Assembly: GCF_009831455.1 (NCBI RefSeq)
Contig: NZ_WOWO01000001.1
Location: 62,001-126,000 of the forward strand
DNA: 64,000 nt
DNA from: Salinirussus salinus
GTDB lineage: Archaea; Halobacteriota; Halobacteria; Halobacteriales; Haloarculaceae
Reading direction: 5' to 3'
Part shown: positions 41,620 to 49,919 of the stretch, one piece after another
How the letters are laid out: each line of letters starts with the position of its first letter
Numbering within the stretch: position 1 is the stretch's first letter
Position numbers and translations under genes: made by a program
The notes under the pieces: generated by a model
The model's input: only the letters and a program-made list of their open reading frames with translations
Database searches by the model: none
Told to the model about the DNA's origin: nothing

Positions 41620-42324
41620 TCACCCGGACGCCCCGGCCCCGTCCACCCGGGCGAGCAGCTCGGTCGTCCCTTCGTCGTCGAAGCGCAGCGGCCGCCGCCA
41701 CCACGGCCCTCGTCCCGAGTCGCCGGAGTGGTCGGTCACCAGGTCGCCGGCCTCCGTCCCGCCCTCGGGGGTGCTCAGCAACACCGCGCGCTCGTAGAGC
41801 CGCGAGTCCCCGGGGTCGCCGGCCAGGAGCACGCGGGCGTCGACCGTCTCCCGCTTCACGTGGGCGTTGTTCGCGAAGGCCGCCCGCTCCTCCCGGCTCA
41901 GTCCGTCATAGTCGGTCACCGGGTCGCGGGCCAGCCGGAGGTGGCCGACCAGAAAGGCCCCCCACGCCGCCGGGAGCCACTCGGCGGGCTCGGCGACCGA
42001 CAGCGTCGCGTAGAAGAAACAGTAGTCACCGGCCGACAGTTCCGAGAGCGGGCCAGCCTTGACGCCGTGCTCGTCGCCGTAGGTGTACCGCTCACAGCAG
42101 GGGTAGCCGGCGAACTCCGGGTCGAGGTGGACGGGGTCGTCGTGGACCCGCGCAGGGATGTCGGCGTCGAGGTGGGGCGCGAGGTCGCCGTAGGTGGGCA
42201 CCGGCCCGCGGGTGGGCTCGGACTCGGGAATGGGGACGTAGGCGAAGCTGCCGTCGGCCCGGACCGGCCCGCGGAAGCCGGGTTCGTTGGTGTTCGCGCC
42301 GACGTTGATGGCGACGGCGTTCAC
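41620..42324 (-). CDS. putative nucleotide-modification protein (Nmad3-like)
   Basis: A 234-residue protein starting VNAVAINVGANTNEPGFRGP. Shared features with Nmad3 (nucleotide modification-associated domain 3): GFRGPVRADGSFAYVPIPES near the start, HLDPEFAGYPCCERYT, and GDYCFFYATLS...WGAFLVGHLRL in the middle. Family members are thought to act in base modification by genome context. GTG 42324 overlaps the stop of the upstream zinc-ribbon gene (GTGA), showing translational coupling. No DNA methylase or restriction gene is nearby, so the physical role is open. Confidence 0.68.
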   Translation of the reverse strand: MNAVAINVGANTNEPGFRGPVRADGSFAYVPIPESEPTRGPVPTYGDLAPHLDADIPARVHDDPVHLDPEFAGYPCCERYTYGDEHGVKAGPLSELSAGDYCFFYATLSVAEPAEWLPAAWGAFLVGHLRLARDPVTDYDGLSREERAAFANNAHVKRETVDARVLLAGDPGDSRLYERAVLLSTPEGGTEAGDLVTDHSGDSGRGPWWRRPLRFDDEGTTELLARVDGAGASG

Positions 42325-42578
42325 AGCTGGCCGGCACACTCCCGGCAGTAGGAGTAGCCCGGTTCGTTGTGTGCGCCACAGTTCCGGCAGTAGACGCCCT
42401 GTCCGCCGGCGTCCGGGTTGCGGTCGGCGACACGCTCGACCGGCGCCCGCGCGCCCTCCGGCTCGGACCCGCGGGGCGCGGTCTGTCCGCCCCGGGAGTC
42501 ACGCAGGTACCGGTAGAGCAGCACCTGCACGAGCGCGAATCCCACGAGGTAGACGGCCAGCCAGACCCACGTGGACAT
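42321..42578 (-). CDS. single-pass membrane protein with C-terminal zinc ribbon
   Basis: 85 residues: an N-terminal membrane helix (WVWLAVYLVGFALVQVLLY) then a polar linker and a zinc ribbon YCRNCGAHNEPGYSYCREC. Its stop codon overlaps the GTG of the Nmad3-like gene (GTGA), so the two are made together; the zinc ribbon could tether the partner to the membrane. ATG 42578 is preferred to 42602. Confidence 0.78.
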   Translation of the reverse strand: MSTWVWLAVYLVGFALVQVLLYRYLRDSRGGQTAPRGSEPEGARAPVERVADRNPDAGGQGVYCRNCGAHNEPGYSYCRECAGQL

Positions 42579-42675
42579 ATCTGACCTTTGGTGTCGGCGC
42601 ACTTGGATGTTCGGCCGCCCGGCGACCGCGTCCGCAGCCGGCGCGCGCTCGCCGGGGCCGAGACGCGTGCTGAAC

Positions 42676-42684
42676 GTTTTTACG
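42676..42684 (+). promoter_or_regulatory. TATA-like box of the DUF4097 gene
   Basis: GTTTTTACG about 27 bp before ATG 42707. Confidence 0.5.
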
Positions 42685-42706
42685 CCGCTTCCGTCAATAG
42701 ACAGGC

Positions 42707-43543
42707 ATGAGGTCCCCGGAACACCCTCCCTCCCAGCGCCGACGCCGGCTGCTGCGTGCCGGCGGCGTCCTCGCCGCCGCCGGCCTCGCCGGCTGTCAGA
42801 TGAACTTCGGTACCGAACTGAGCGAACGGAGTGAGCGGACCGTCGACCCCGAGGACGCCGAGGCGATGACGGTCGACCTCCGCAACGGCGACGTCGAGCT
42901 GTCGGGCGAGGACACCGACGTCGTCTCGGGGACGGTCGTCAAGCGGACCCGGGCCAGCCGGGAGGCGCTCGACGCGGTCGCCGTCACCGCGACGGTCGAG
43001 GACGGGACGCTCCGGATCGAGGCCGACCACTCGGAGGTCCCGCCCGGGGCGTCGGTCAGCGTCGACCTCGACCTCTCGGTCCCCGACTCGCTTTCGGTCG
43101 TCCGCGCCGCCTCGGAGAACGGCGACGTGACCGGCCGCGACCTCGCCGGCGACGGCGAGTACCGCACGGCCAACGGCGACGTCCGCGCCGAGGGGGTCGA
43201 GGGATACGTCACCGCCCGCTCCGAGAACGGCGACGTGACTGTCCGGGAGCCCGGCGGGCTCGACGGCGCCCGGACGACGAACGGGGACGTCGACGTGGAC
43301 GTTCCCGCGCTCCGCGACGATATCACCTGCCGGACGACGAACGGGGACGTGACCGCCGCGGTCGCGGAGTCGGTCGATGCGGCCGTCGTCCTGCGGACGC
43401 AGAACGGAGACGCGACCGTCGAAGGGGTCGACCTCGGGAGCCTCGAGGCGTCGGACGCGCGGGCCAGCGGGCGGCTGGGCGAGGCGACCCACGCCCTCGA
43501 CCTCCGGTCGGTCAACGGCGACGTGACGCTGCGGTCGCTGTAG
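42707..43543 (+). CDS. DUF4097 family beta-strand repeat lipoprotein
   Basis: A 278-residue exported lipoprotein. Tat-like N-terminus SQRRRRLLRAGGVLAAAG with lipobox LAGC. The mature part is a beta-helix-like repeat domain (DUF4097) built on short units ending NGDV: EYRTANGDV, RSENGDV, RTTNGDV (twice), RTQNGDA and RSVNGDV occur at about 20-residue spacing. Such folds form surface scaffolds; ligand unknown. Own TATA-like promoter. Confidence 0.88.
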   Translation: MRSPEHPPSQRRRRLLRAGGVLAAAGLAGCQMNFGTELSERSERTVDPEDAEAMTVDLRNGDVELSGEDTDVVSGTVVKRTRASREALDAVAVTATVEDGTLRIEADHSEVPPGASVSVDLDLSVPDSLSVVRAASENGDVTGRDLAGDGEYRTANGDVRAEGVEGYVTARSENGDVTVREPGGLDGARTTNGDVDVDVPALRDDITCRTTNGDVTAAVAESVDAAVVLRTQNGDATVEGVDLGSLEASDARASGRLGEATHALDLRSVNGDVTLRSL

Positions 43544-43606
43544 GCGCGTCGACACCGTCGCGGGAGCGCGCCGCTCGGGCAGCCCGACGCGCAGGTGGCC
43601 CGACCG

Positions 43607-44518
43607 CTACGCGTCCGGCGGCGAGAGGTCCCGGCCGAACTCGTCGAAGACCTCCATGTTGTCGGGCACCTCGGTGGGGATCCGGCGCTGGTCGCGCCGG
43701 TCGACGTTGGCGTCCTCGAGGGGCTCGGCGACGGACTCCCAGCCGTCCTTGATCCCGATGCTCGTGGCGGGCGACCCGGCGGCGATGTGGTGGGCAGGGA
43801 TGTCCTTCGAGGCTGCCGACTTGGCCGCGAGGATGGCGTTCTCCCCGACCTTCACGCCCGCTCGGACCATCGTGTCGTAGGTGACCCGCGCGTCGTCCTC
43901 GATGACGGTGTGGTAGTTCTCCACGTGGGTCTGGTCGACGACGTCGTGGTCGTGGGAGTAGACGTGGGCGTCGTCCGAGATGGAGACCCTGTCGCCGACC
44001 GTCAGCTTCCCCCGGTCGTCGAGGTGGACGTTGTCGTGGACGACGACGTTGTCACCGACGGAGATGTTGTGGCCGTAGGTGAAGGTGATCCCCTTGAAGA
44101 AGCGGCAGTTGTCGCCACACTCGTCGAAGAGGTGTTTGGCGAGCATCCGGCGGAAGCGAAGCGCGAAGGCGATGTTGTCGGCCATCGGGGTGGCGTCGAA
44201 CTGCCGCCAGAGCCACTGGAGGTACTTCGAGCGCTCGAACTGCGCTTCCATGGTCTCGACCTCGGCGTAGTACTCGCTCTCCAGGGTCGCGTTGCAGGGG
44301 TCATACCCCTGCAGGCGGACGCGCTCGGCGGGGGAGATCTCCCCACCGGACTGCCAGCGCTCGTAGGCGTCCCGGTCGCCGAAGAGGTCGATGAGCACGT
44401 CCTCCACCACGTCGCAGACGTCCTCCTCGTCGCTGGAGAGGCGCCCGTCGACGTCCTGGATGAACTGCTGGAGTCCCTCCTCGGCCAGCGGAGGGAGGGA
44501 GACGTGTCGCTTGGTCAT
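43607..44518 (-). CDS. hexapeptide-repeat acyltransferase
   Basis: A 303-residue enzyme of the left-handed beta-helix acetyltransferase family (maltose/galactoside O-acetyltransferase-like). A helical N-terminal half ends near residue 150, then hexapeptide turns follow (GHNISVGDNVVVHDNVHLDD and GVKVGENAILAAKSAA), with the catalytic-type His in YSHDHDVVDQTH and the C-terminal GSPATSIGIK. Transfers an acetyl or similar group to a sugar or other hydroxyl. Start ATG 44518, with a TATA-like CTATCAAC about 27 bp upstream. Confidence 0.85.
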   Translation of the reverse strand: MTKRHVSLPPLAEEGLQQFIQDVDGRLSSDEEDVCDVVEDVLIDLFGDRDAYERWQSGGEISPAERVRLQGYDPCNATLESEYYAEVETMEAQFERSKYLQWLWRQFDATPMADNIAFALRFRRMLAKHLFDECGDNCRFFKGITFTYGHNISVGDNVVVHDNVHLDDRGKLTVGDRVSISDDAHVYSHDHDVVDQTHVENYHTVIEDDARVTYDTMVRAGVKVGENAILAAKSAASKDIPAHHIAAGSPATSIGIKDGWESVAEPLEDANVDRRDQRRIPTEVPDNMEVFDEFGRDLSPPDA

Positions 44519-44708
44519 ACCCACCACCTTGCCCGGCCGCGTTGATAGTCGTTGCGTGTGCGTGCGCGAGCCGCCGTTCGAGCCGTACCGGGACCGGCGG
44601 CCGCGGCTTCGGTCCCGCCCCCGGCCGCGGCCCCCGCACTGCGGTCCGCTGTGGCCGCCCGAGCCACGGTCCGGCAGTCTCAAACCCACCCCGCCCCGTA
44701 GTGGATGC
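44519..44708. other. 190-bp divergent intergenic region
   Basis: Promoters for the acyltransferase (minus) and the CPBP protease (plus). A GC-rich hairpin GGGACCG (44590-44596) with CGGTCCC (44610-44616) is visible. No gene. Confidence 0.4.
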
Positions 44709-45827
44709 ATGAGCGGCGTACGCGGGCTGTTCTGGAACGGGACCGAGGCGCGGCTCCGGGCGCCCTGGCGGGTCGGGGCGACGCTCTCCCTGCTCCTGCT
44801 GGCCGCGGTGGTCGTCGCCCCACTCGCCCGCCTGCTCACCGGGCTGGACGCGCCCGGGAGCGGCTGGGACCTGGTCGTCCTCGCCGGCGCCTTCCTCGGG
44901 CTCTCGGTCGCGGTGGTCGGCCTCTCCTGGGTCGTCGACCGCCGGTACACCCGCGACCTGGGGGTCGCGCTGAGCGGCCGGTGGTACCGGGACTGTGCCG
45001 CCGGCCTCGCCGTCGGCGGGGCGATGGCGACTGCCGTGGTGGCGGCACTGCTGGCGACGGGGACGGCGTCGGTGGCCGGGACGGTCACCGGCCGGGAGGC
45101 CCAACTCACGGTGACCGGGGTCGGCCCGCTCGCCAGCGCCGGCCTCTGGGCGCTGTTCTACGCCGGAGCCGCCACCCTCGAGGAGGTCGCCGTCCGTGGC
45201 TACCTGCTCGTGAACGCCGCCGAGGGGCTGTCGGGCCGGCTCGGCCGCCAGCGGGGGGTGCTCGCCGCCGTCGCCGTCACCGCCGGGCTCTTCGGGATCC
45301 TCCACGCCTCGAACCCTGGTGGCACGATACTGGGGCTGCTCAACGTCACCCTCGCCGGCGTGCTCCTGGGCGGGGCGTACGTCCTGACCGGGCGGCTCGC
45401 CATGGCCGTCGGGATCCACGCGGCCTGGAACTTCGCGGTCGGGGCAGTGTACGGGCTGCCGGTCAGCGGGCTGGAGACGAGCTCGGCGCTGCTCGCGGTC
45501 GAGCCCGACGGTCCACGGGTGCTCACCGGCGGGGCCTTCGGCCCGGAGGGTGGGGTCCTGATGCTCGCGGCGCTGGCCGTCGGGGCCGCGCTGGTCCTCC
45601 TGTGGGTTCGCCGGTCGGAGGGGGCACTCTTCCTCCAGACGCACATCGCGGAGCCGGACCTGCGCAAGCGGCCGGCGGTCCAGCGGGCGGACGGGGCGAA
45701 CGAGGGGGACGGCCCCGACGCCGACACGGACGGACAGCCCGACGGCGACGCGGCGGGGGAAACCGATACTGGAACGGCAGGCGACGGAGGCGACGGGGAC
45801 CGGCGGCAGCCGGAGCCGGAAGGGTGA
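44709..45827 (+). CDS. CPBP family intramembrane glutamic endopeptidase
   Basis: A 372-residue membrane protease of the CAAX-processing/bacteriocin-protection (CPBP/Abi) family. Motif 1 is E158E159xxxR163 (TLEEVAVRGYLL), motif 2 is His199 (GILHASNPGG), motif 3 is His237-Asn241 (GIHAAWNF). About eight membrane helices, then a 70-residue acidic cytosolic tail. Substrate unknown. The stop lies one base from the convergent radA stop. Confidence 0.9.
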   Translation: MSGVRGLFWNGTEARLRAPWRVGATLSLLLLAAVVVAPLARLLTGLDAPGSGWDLVVLAGAFLGLSVAVVGLSWVVDRRYTRDLGVALSGRWYRDCAAGLAVGGAMATAVVAALLATGTASVAGTVTGREAQLTVTGVGPLASAGLWALFYAGAATLEEVAVRGYLLVNAAEGLSGRLGRQRGVLAAVAVTAGLFGILHASNPGGTILGLLNVTLAGVLLGGAYVLTGRLAMAVGIHAAWNFAVGAVYGLPVSGLETSSALLAVEPDGPRVLTGGAFGPEGGVLMLAALAVGAALVLLWVRRSEGALFLQTHIAEPDLRKRPAVQRADGANEGDGPDADTDGQPDGDAAGETDTGTAGDGGDGDRRQPEPEG

Positions 45828-45828
45828 G

Positions 45829-46875
45829 CTACTCGGCGATGAGGCCGTCCTCGTCGACGCGCATCACGGCCTCGCCGTCGGGGAGGTTCGGTGCGTCGAC
45901 CAGCCGGACGATCCGCTTGTCCTCCTTGGACTTGCGCAGGTAGAGCCGGAACGTCGAGGTGTGCCCGAGGATGTTGCCGCCGATGGGCTGGGTCGGGTCC
46001 CCGAAGAAGGAGTCGGGGTTGGCCGCGACCTGGTTGGTGACGACGACGGCGGTGTTGTTGAGGTCGCCGATGCGCATCAGGTCGTGGAGGTGCTTGTTGA
46101 GCTTCTGCTGGCGCTCGGCGAGTTCCCCGCGGCCGACGTACTCCGCCCGGAAGTGCGCGGTCAGCGAGTCGACACAGAGCAGCCGGACGGGGAACTCGTC
46201 GTCCTGGCTCTCGCTCGCGATCTCCTGGGCCTTCTCGGCCAGGAGGATCTGGTGGTTGGAGTTGAACGCCTTGGCGACGTGGATCTTGTCGAGGATCGAC
46301 TCGACGAGCGCCTCCTGGAGGGTCTCGTCGGCCGGGTCGGCGTCGCCCTCCTCGGCGACCCCGTGGAGCACCATCGTGTCCGCGATGACTTCGTCGGGGT
46401 GACCGAGCAGCATCTGCTCGATGCGCTCGGGGCGGAAGGTGTCCTCGCTGTCGACGAAGATGGCCGACCCCTCGAGCCCGCCGTGCTCGGCGGGGAGCTG
46501 GACGTTCACCGCGAGCTGGTGGGTGACCTGGGACTTGCCGGCGCCGAACTCGCCGTACACTTCGGTGATAGACTGGGTCTCGACGCCGCCGCCCAGGAGG
46601 TCGTCGACCTCCTCGACCCCCCAGGTGAGCTTGCCGATCTTCTCCCGGCGCTCCAGGACGGTGACCCCGGACTCGAAGCCGCCGATGTCGGCGGCGTCGC
46701 GGGCGGCGTTGATGATGTCGGCGGCGCTCGACTCGCCGATGTCGGCCGTGTTGGAGAGCTCGCCGGGGCTGGCGACGGCGATCCCCTGGTAGGAGTCGAA
46801 CCCGTTGTCCTTGAGCTTCTCCGCGGTCGCCGGACCGACGCCCGGCAGCTCCTCGAGGTCCTCTGTTGCGGACAT
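45829..46875 (-). CDS. radA: DNA repair and recombination protein RadA
   Basis: Archaeal RecA/Rad51-family strand-exchange recombinase, 348 residues. N-terminal helix-hairpin-helix [20 protein letters not shown]; Walker [17 protein letters not shown]; Walker [18 protein letters not shown]; the loop [19 protein letters not shown] and C-terminal [14 protein letters not shown] complete the core. ATG 46875 lies 28 bp from the minus-strand TATA element CTTTATG (46900-46906), giving a leaderless mRNA. Divergent from nmd3. Confidence 0.97.
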   Translation of the reverse strand: MSATEDLEELPGVGPATAEKLKDNGFDSYQGIAVASPGELSNTADIGESSAADIINAARDAADIGGFESGVTVLERREKIGKLTWGVEEVDDLLGGGVETQSITEVYGEFGAGKSQVTHQLAVNVQLPAEHGGLEGSAIFVDSEDTFRPERIEQMLLGHPDEVIADTMVLHGVAEEGDADPADETLQEALVESILDKIHVAKAFNSNHQILLAEKAQEIASESQDDEFPVRLLCVDSLTAHFRAEYVGRGELAERQQKLNKHLHDLMRIGDLNNTAVVVTNQVAANPDSFFGDPTQPIGGNILGHTSTFRLYLRKSKEDKRIVRLVDAPNLPDGEAVMRVDEDGLIAE

Positions 46876-46899
46876 ACACCGGGGTTGTGCCTCCCCCCA

Positions 46900-46906
46900 C
46901 ATAAAG
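46900..46906 (-). promoter_or_regulatory. TATA box of radA
   Basis: CTTTATG on the minus strand, 25-31 bp before ATG 46875; leaderless promoter. Confidence 0.65.
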
Positions 46907-47069
46907 CCTCGTTAACAGCCTGGTGAAAGTGAAACACTGGGACGGAAGCAGGCCGCTCGGGCTGGTCGGGCTGGGGTTGATGTGTGAAGCGCGCGGCACG
47001 GGGGCCGCGACCGCCGGTATCCGGGACCGGAACGTGCGGCTTAAGCGCGCGAGCGGCCTACGCCCGGTA

Positions 47070-48146
47070 ATGAGTCGGTCCGGCACCTTCTGCCCGCGGT
47101 GTGGCGACCCCGTCGGGGGGAGTCTCGAGGACGGGGCGCTGTGTGGGGAGTGCTACCTCGAGGAACACGACCTCGTGGACGCGCCCGACCGCGTGGAAGT
47201 CCGGGTCTGTGCACAGTGTGGCGCGGTCCACCGGGGGAACCGGTGGGTCGACGTCGGCGCCGAGGACTACACCGACGTCGCCGTCGAGGAGGTGACGGAG
47301 GCGCTCGGCGTCCACGTCGACGCCGAGGGGGTATCCTGGCAGGTCGCCCCAGAGCAGGTCGACGAGACCACCATCCGGATGCACTGCCAGTTTTCGGGGC
47401 TGTTGCGCGAGCGGCCGGTGACCGCCGAGGTCACAGTCCCGGTGAAGATCAGCCGGGAGACCTGCGACCGGTGTGGCGAGGTCGCCGGCGGCTCTTTCGC
47501 CGCGACCGTCCAGGTCCGGGCCGCCGACCGCGAGCCCAGCGACGAGGAGATAGCGCGTGCCACCGAGGTCGCCAGAGAGTACGTCGCCGACCGCGAGGGG
47601 AAGGGCGACCGCGGGGCCTACATCACCGAACTCGGGGAGGTTGACGGCGGGCTGGACGTCAAGGTCTCGACCACGCAGATCGGCCGGGCGGTCGCCGAGC
47701 GGGTGGTCCGGCAGCTCGGCGGGGAGGTCAGCGAGTCCCGCCGGCTCATCACCGAGGAGGACGGCGAGCGGGTCTACCGGATGGCCTACGTCGCCCGGCT
47801 GCCCGCCTACCGGCCCGGGGAGGTGATCGACCCCGGGGACGGCGACGGCCCCGTACTCGTCCGCAGCGTCCGGGGGAACCTGAAGGGCGTGCGGCTGACC
47901 ACCGGCGAGGGCTACGAGGCGGCCTTCGAGGACGGTGACCGGCCCGAGGCCACGCGACTGGGTTGGCGTGCGGACGGCCAGGAGACGACGCTGGTCGCCG
48001 TGGAGGACGACCGCGCCGTCCAGGTCCTCGACCCCGAAACCTACGAGGCCGAGACCATCGCTCGCCCGGACTACCTCGACCCCGACGCCGAGACGGTGAC
48101 CGTACTGAAGAGCCGGGCCGGGCTGCATGTCCTGCCCGAGACGTGA
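47070..48146 (+). CDS. nmd3: NMD3 family protein (60S ribosomal export factor homolog)
   Basis: A 358-residue archaeal NMD3-like protein, expected to act on the large ribosomal subunit. The N-terminal zinc-binding domain has FCPRCGDPVGG and ECYLEEHDL; a second region EVRVCAQCGAVHRGNRW and later ETCDRCGEVAGG give the rest of the cysteine pairs. The C-terminal half holds the beta-rich domains of the family. ATG 47070 is preferred over an in-frame upstream ATG because a TATA-like element (GGCTTAAGC, about 47037-47045) lies 28 bp before it. Confidence 0.92.
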   Translation: MSRSGTFCPRCGDPVGGSLEDGALCGECYLEEHDLVDAPDRVEVRVCAQCGAVHRGNRWVDVGAEDYTDVAVEEVTEALGVHVDAEGVSWQVAPEQVDETTIRMHCQFSGLLRERPVTAEVTVPVKISRETCDRCGEVAGGSFAATVQVRAADREPSDEEIARATEVAREYVADREGKGDRGAYITELGEVDGGLDVKVSTTQIGRAVAERVVRQLGGEVSESRRLITEEDGERVYRMAYVARLPAYRPGEVIDPGDGDGPVLVRSVRGNLKGVRLTTGEGYEAAFEDGDRPEATRLGWRADGQETTLVAVEDDRAVQVLDPETYEAETIARPDYLDPDAETVTVLKSRAGLHVLPET

Positions 48147-48173
48147 CCGCGTGCGAAGCGACCGCGGGGCCTG

Positions 48174-48470
48174 TCAGGCCCGGAACGGCGTCGCCGAGGG
48201 CGCGCCAGGGGGGATCCCCATCTGGCTGCGGTGGTCTCTGTCCTCGGAGCCGGCCTCGCTGGTCTCGGCGTCGAGGTCGGCACCCTCGCCGTCGCCTTCT
48301 CGGCCCTCGAGCAACCCGTCGACCGCTTCGAGGACCTCGCGTGCGCGGGACTGTGCCTCCTCGGGGTCGAGTCGGACCCGGGCGGAGTCGTACGTGTCGA
48401 TGTTGAACACCGACAGGACGACCTCGCCGTCCTCCACAGTGACCGACAGTGGGTCGTGGTTCCCCGCCAT
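48174..48470 (-). CDS. small conserved acidic protein
   Basis: 98 residues: SVTVEDGEVVLSVFNIDTYD then RVRLDPEEAQSRAREVLEAV and an acidic Asp/Glu/Ser tail. A small beta-strand domain with one helix is likely. No family recognised. It converges with nmd3 (27 bp gap) and lies 50 bp upstream of the sugar nucleotidyltransferase on the same strand. Confidence 0.6.
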   Translation of the reverse strand: MAGNHDPLSVTVEDGEVVLSVFNIDTYDSARVRLDPEEAQSRAREVLEAVDGLLEGREGDGEGADLDAETSEAGSEDRDHRSQMGIPPGAPSATPFRA

Positions 48471-48520
48471 CAGTGAACAGCGGCGACGGGCGGATATCAG
48501 TGCTTGGATCTCCGGTCAGC

Positions 48521-49507
48521 TCACTCCCGGAGGGCGTCGACGACCTCGCGGACCCGCTCGGCGTCCTCGCGGGGAACCACGAGCGTCCGGCCGTCGTAAC
48601 TGGCAACCGCCAGCCCCTCGACGCCGACCGCGCTGACGTGGCTGTCCTCTCCCGCCGCGAGCACGCAGTCGGTCGCGTCGACCGCCAGCGTCTCCCCCAG
48701 GCGGGCGTTCCTGTCGCCGTCCGCCTCGAGCACGCGGCCGACGGCATCCCACGAGCCCAGGTCGTCCCACGGGAAGTCAGCGGGCACGACGGCGACGTCG
48801 TCCGCTCGCTCCAGCACCGCGTTGTCGACGCTGACGGGCTCGACCGCCTCGAAGCCGCCCGCGGGGTCGCCGGCCTCCAGCGCCTCGACCAGCCGGGCCA
48901 GCGGCGAGTCACGGGCGGCCCCGAGCAGCGCCTCGGGCGTCCACGCGAAGACCCCGGCGTTCCAGAGCCAGCCCGCCTCGACGTACCGCCGGGCGGTCTC
49001 GCTGTCGGGTTTCTCGACGAAGCGGGCGACCTCGCGGTACTCGCCCCGGTCCGCGCCGGGTTCGATGTAGCCGTACCCCGTCGCCGGGCGCGAGGGCTCG
49101 ACGCCGACGGTGACCAGCCGGCCGGCGTCGGCGGCGACGCCGGCGGCTCGCTCCATCGTCGGCGCGAAGTCCCCGGAGATGTGGTGGTCGCTTGGCAGAC
49201 AGACCAGGACGCAGTCGCCGACCTGCTCGCGGACCCGGTGAGCGGCGTAGACCAGCGCCGGGCCGGTATCTTTGGGCTCGGGTTCGGTCAGCACTGCCGC
49301 GCCGGGGGCATGTTCCCGGACCGCGTCCGCCAGCGATGGACGGGTGAGCACGTACCGCTGGTCGGCGAAGCCGGCGCGGTCGACGGTCCGGGCGAGCAGC
49401 GATTCCTCGCCGCCGAGTCCGAGCAGTTGCTTGGGGCGGTCGGGCCGGCTGGCGGGGTACAGGCGGGTGCCGGTCCCGCCGGCCAGGACGACCGCGACGA
49501 CGGTCAC
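48521..49507 (-). CDS. mannose-1-phosphate guanylyltransferase / sugar nucleotidyltransferase
   Basis: A 328-residue nucleotidyltransferase that makes a GDP-sugar (or related NDP-sugar) for cell-surface glycan synthesis. Motifs: VVLAGGTGTRLYPASRPDRP with KQLLGLGG (GGxGTRL...PKQ), SDHHISGD (active-site Asp), FVEKPDSE and WLWNAGVFAW, all diagnostic for the ManC/GMP class. GTG start 49507 overlaps the stop of the upstream small gene (GTGA). Confidence 0.92.
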   Translation of the reverse strand: MTVVAVVLAGGTGTRLYPASRPDRPKQLLGLGGEESLLARTVDRAGFADQRYVLTRPSLADAVREHAPGAAVLTEPEPKDTGPALVYAAHRVREQVGDCVLVCLPSDHHISGDFAPTMERAAGVAADAGRLVTVGVEPSRPATGYGYIEPGADRGEYREVARFVEKPDSETARRYVEAGWLWNAGVFAWTPEALLGAARDSPLARLVEALEAGDPAGGFEAVEPVSVDNAVLERADDVAVVPADFPWDDLGSWDAVGRVLEADGDRNARLGETLAVDATDCVLAAGEDSHVSAVGVEGLAVASYDGRTLVVPREDAERVREVVDALRE

Positions 49508-49788
49508 TCCCACGTCTGGACCGCCCCGTCGCGGATGTCTTCGACACACCCCTCGCAGTCGGGGTGGTCCTCGTAGCAGGCGGGCCGTCCGTCCCCGTCG
49601 AGTGTGACCGCGCGGCGCTCGGCGTACCGGCGACAGACCAGCTTCGTCCGCCCCTCCCCGTCGGTCGGCAGGTCCGCGACCGCGGCTGCCTTCCCCTCGC
49701 CGTAGGCCTCCCTGGCCTCGGCGTACTGCCGGCCCGCCGCCCGGAGTTTCGCCCGGAGAAAGCCCGGGAGCCCGTCGGGGTCGCTCAT
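49504..49788 (-). CDS. DUF7091 family protein
   Basis: 94 residues, matching the haloarchaeal DUF7091 small-protein family: LRAKLRAAGRQYAEAREAYG, KLVCRRYAERRAVTLD and CYEDHPDCEGCVEDIRDG with several Cys that could bind metal. ATG 49788. Its stop overlaps the start of the nucleotidyltransferase, so the two are translated together. Function unknown. Confidence 0.78.
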   Translation of the reverse strand: MSDPDGLPGFLRAKLRAAGRQYAEAREAYGEGKAAAVADLPTDGEGRTKLVCRRYAERRAVTLDGDGRPACYEDHPDCEGCVEDIRDGAVQTWE

Positions 49789-49919
49789 ACGAGCGCTGGG
49801 GCCGACAGCCACAAAGACCCTCCGGCTCCCCGCACGGAGGGTCGGCCCGGTCGTCGCCGCCGGCGCCCACCCGGCTTCGCCCCCGGGTTACAAGCCAGGG
49901 GCACGACAACAGGCGACAC

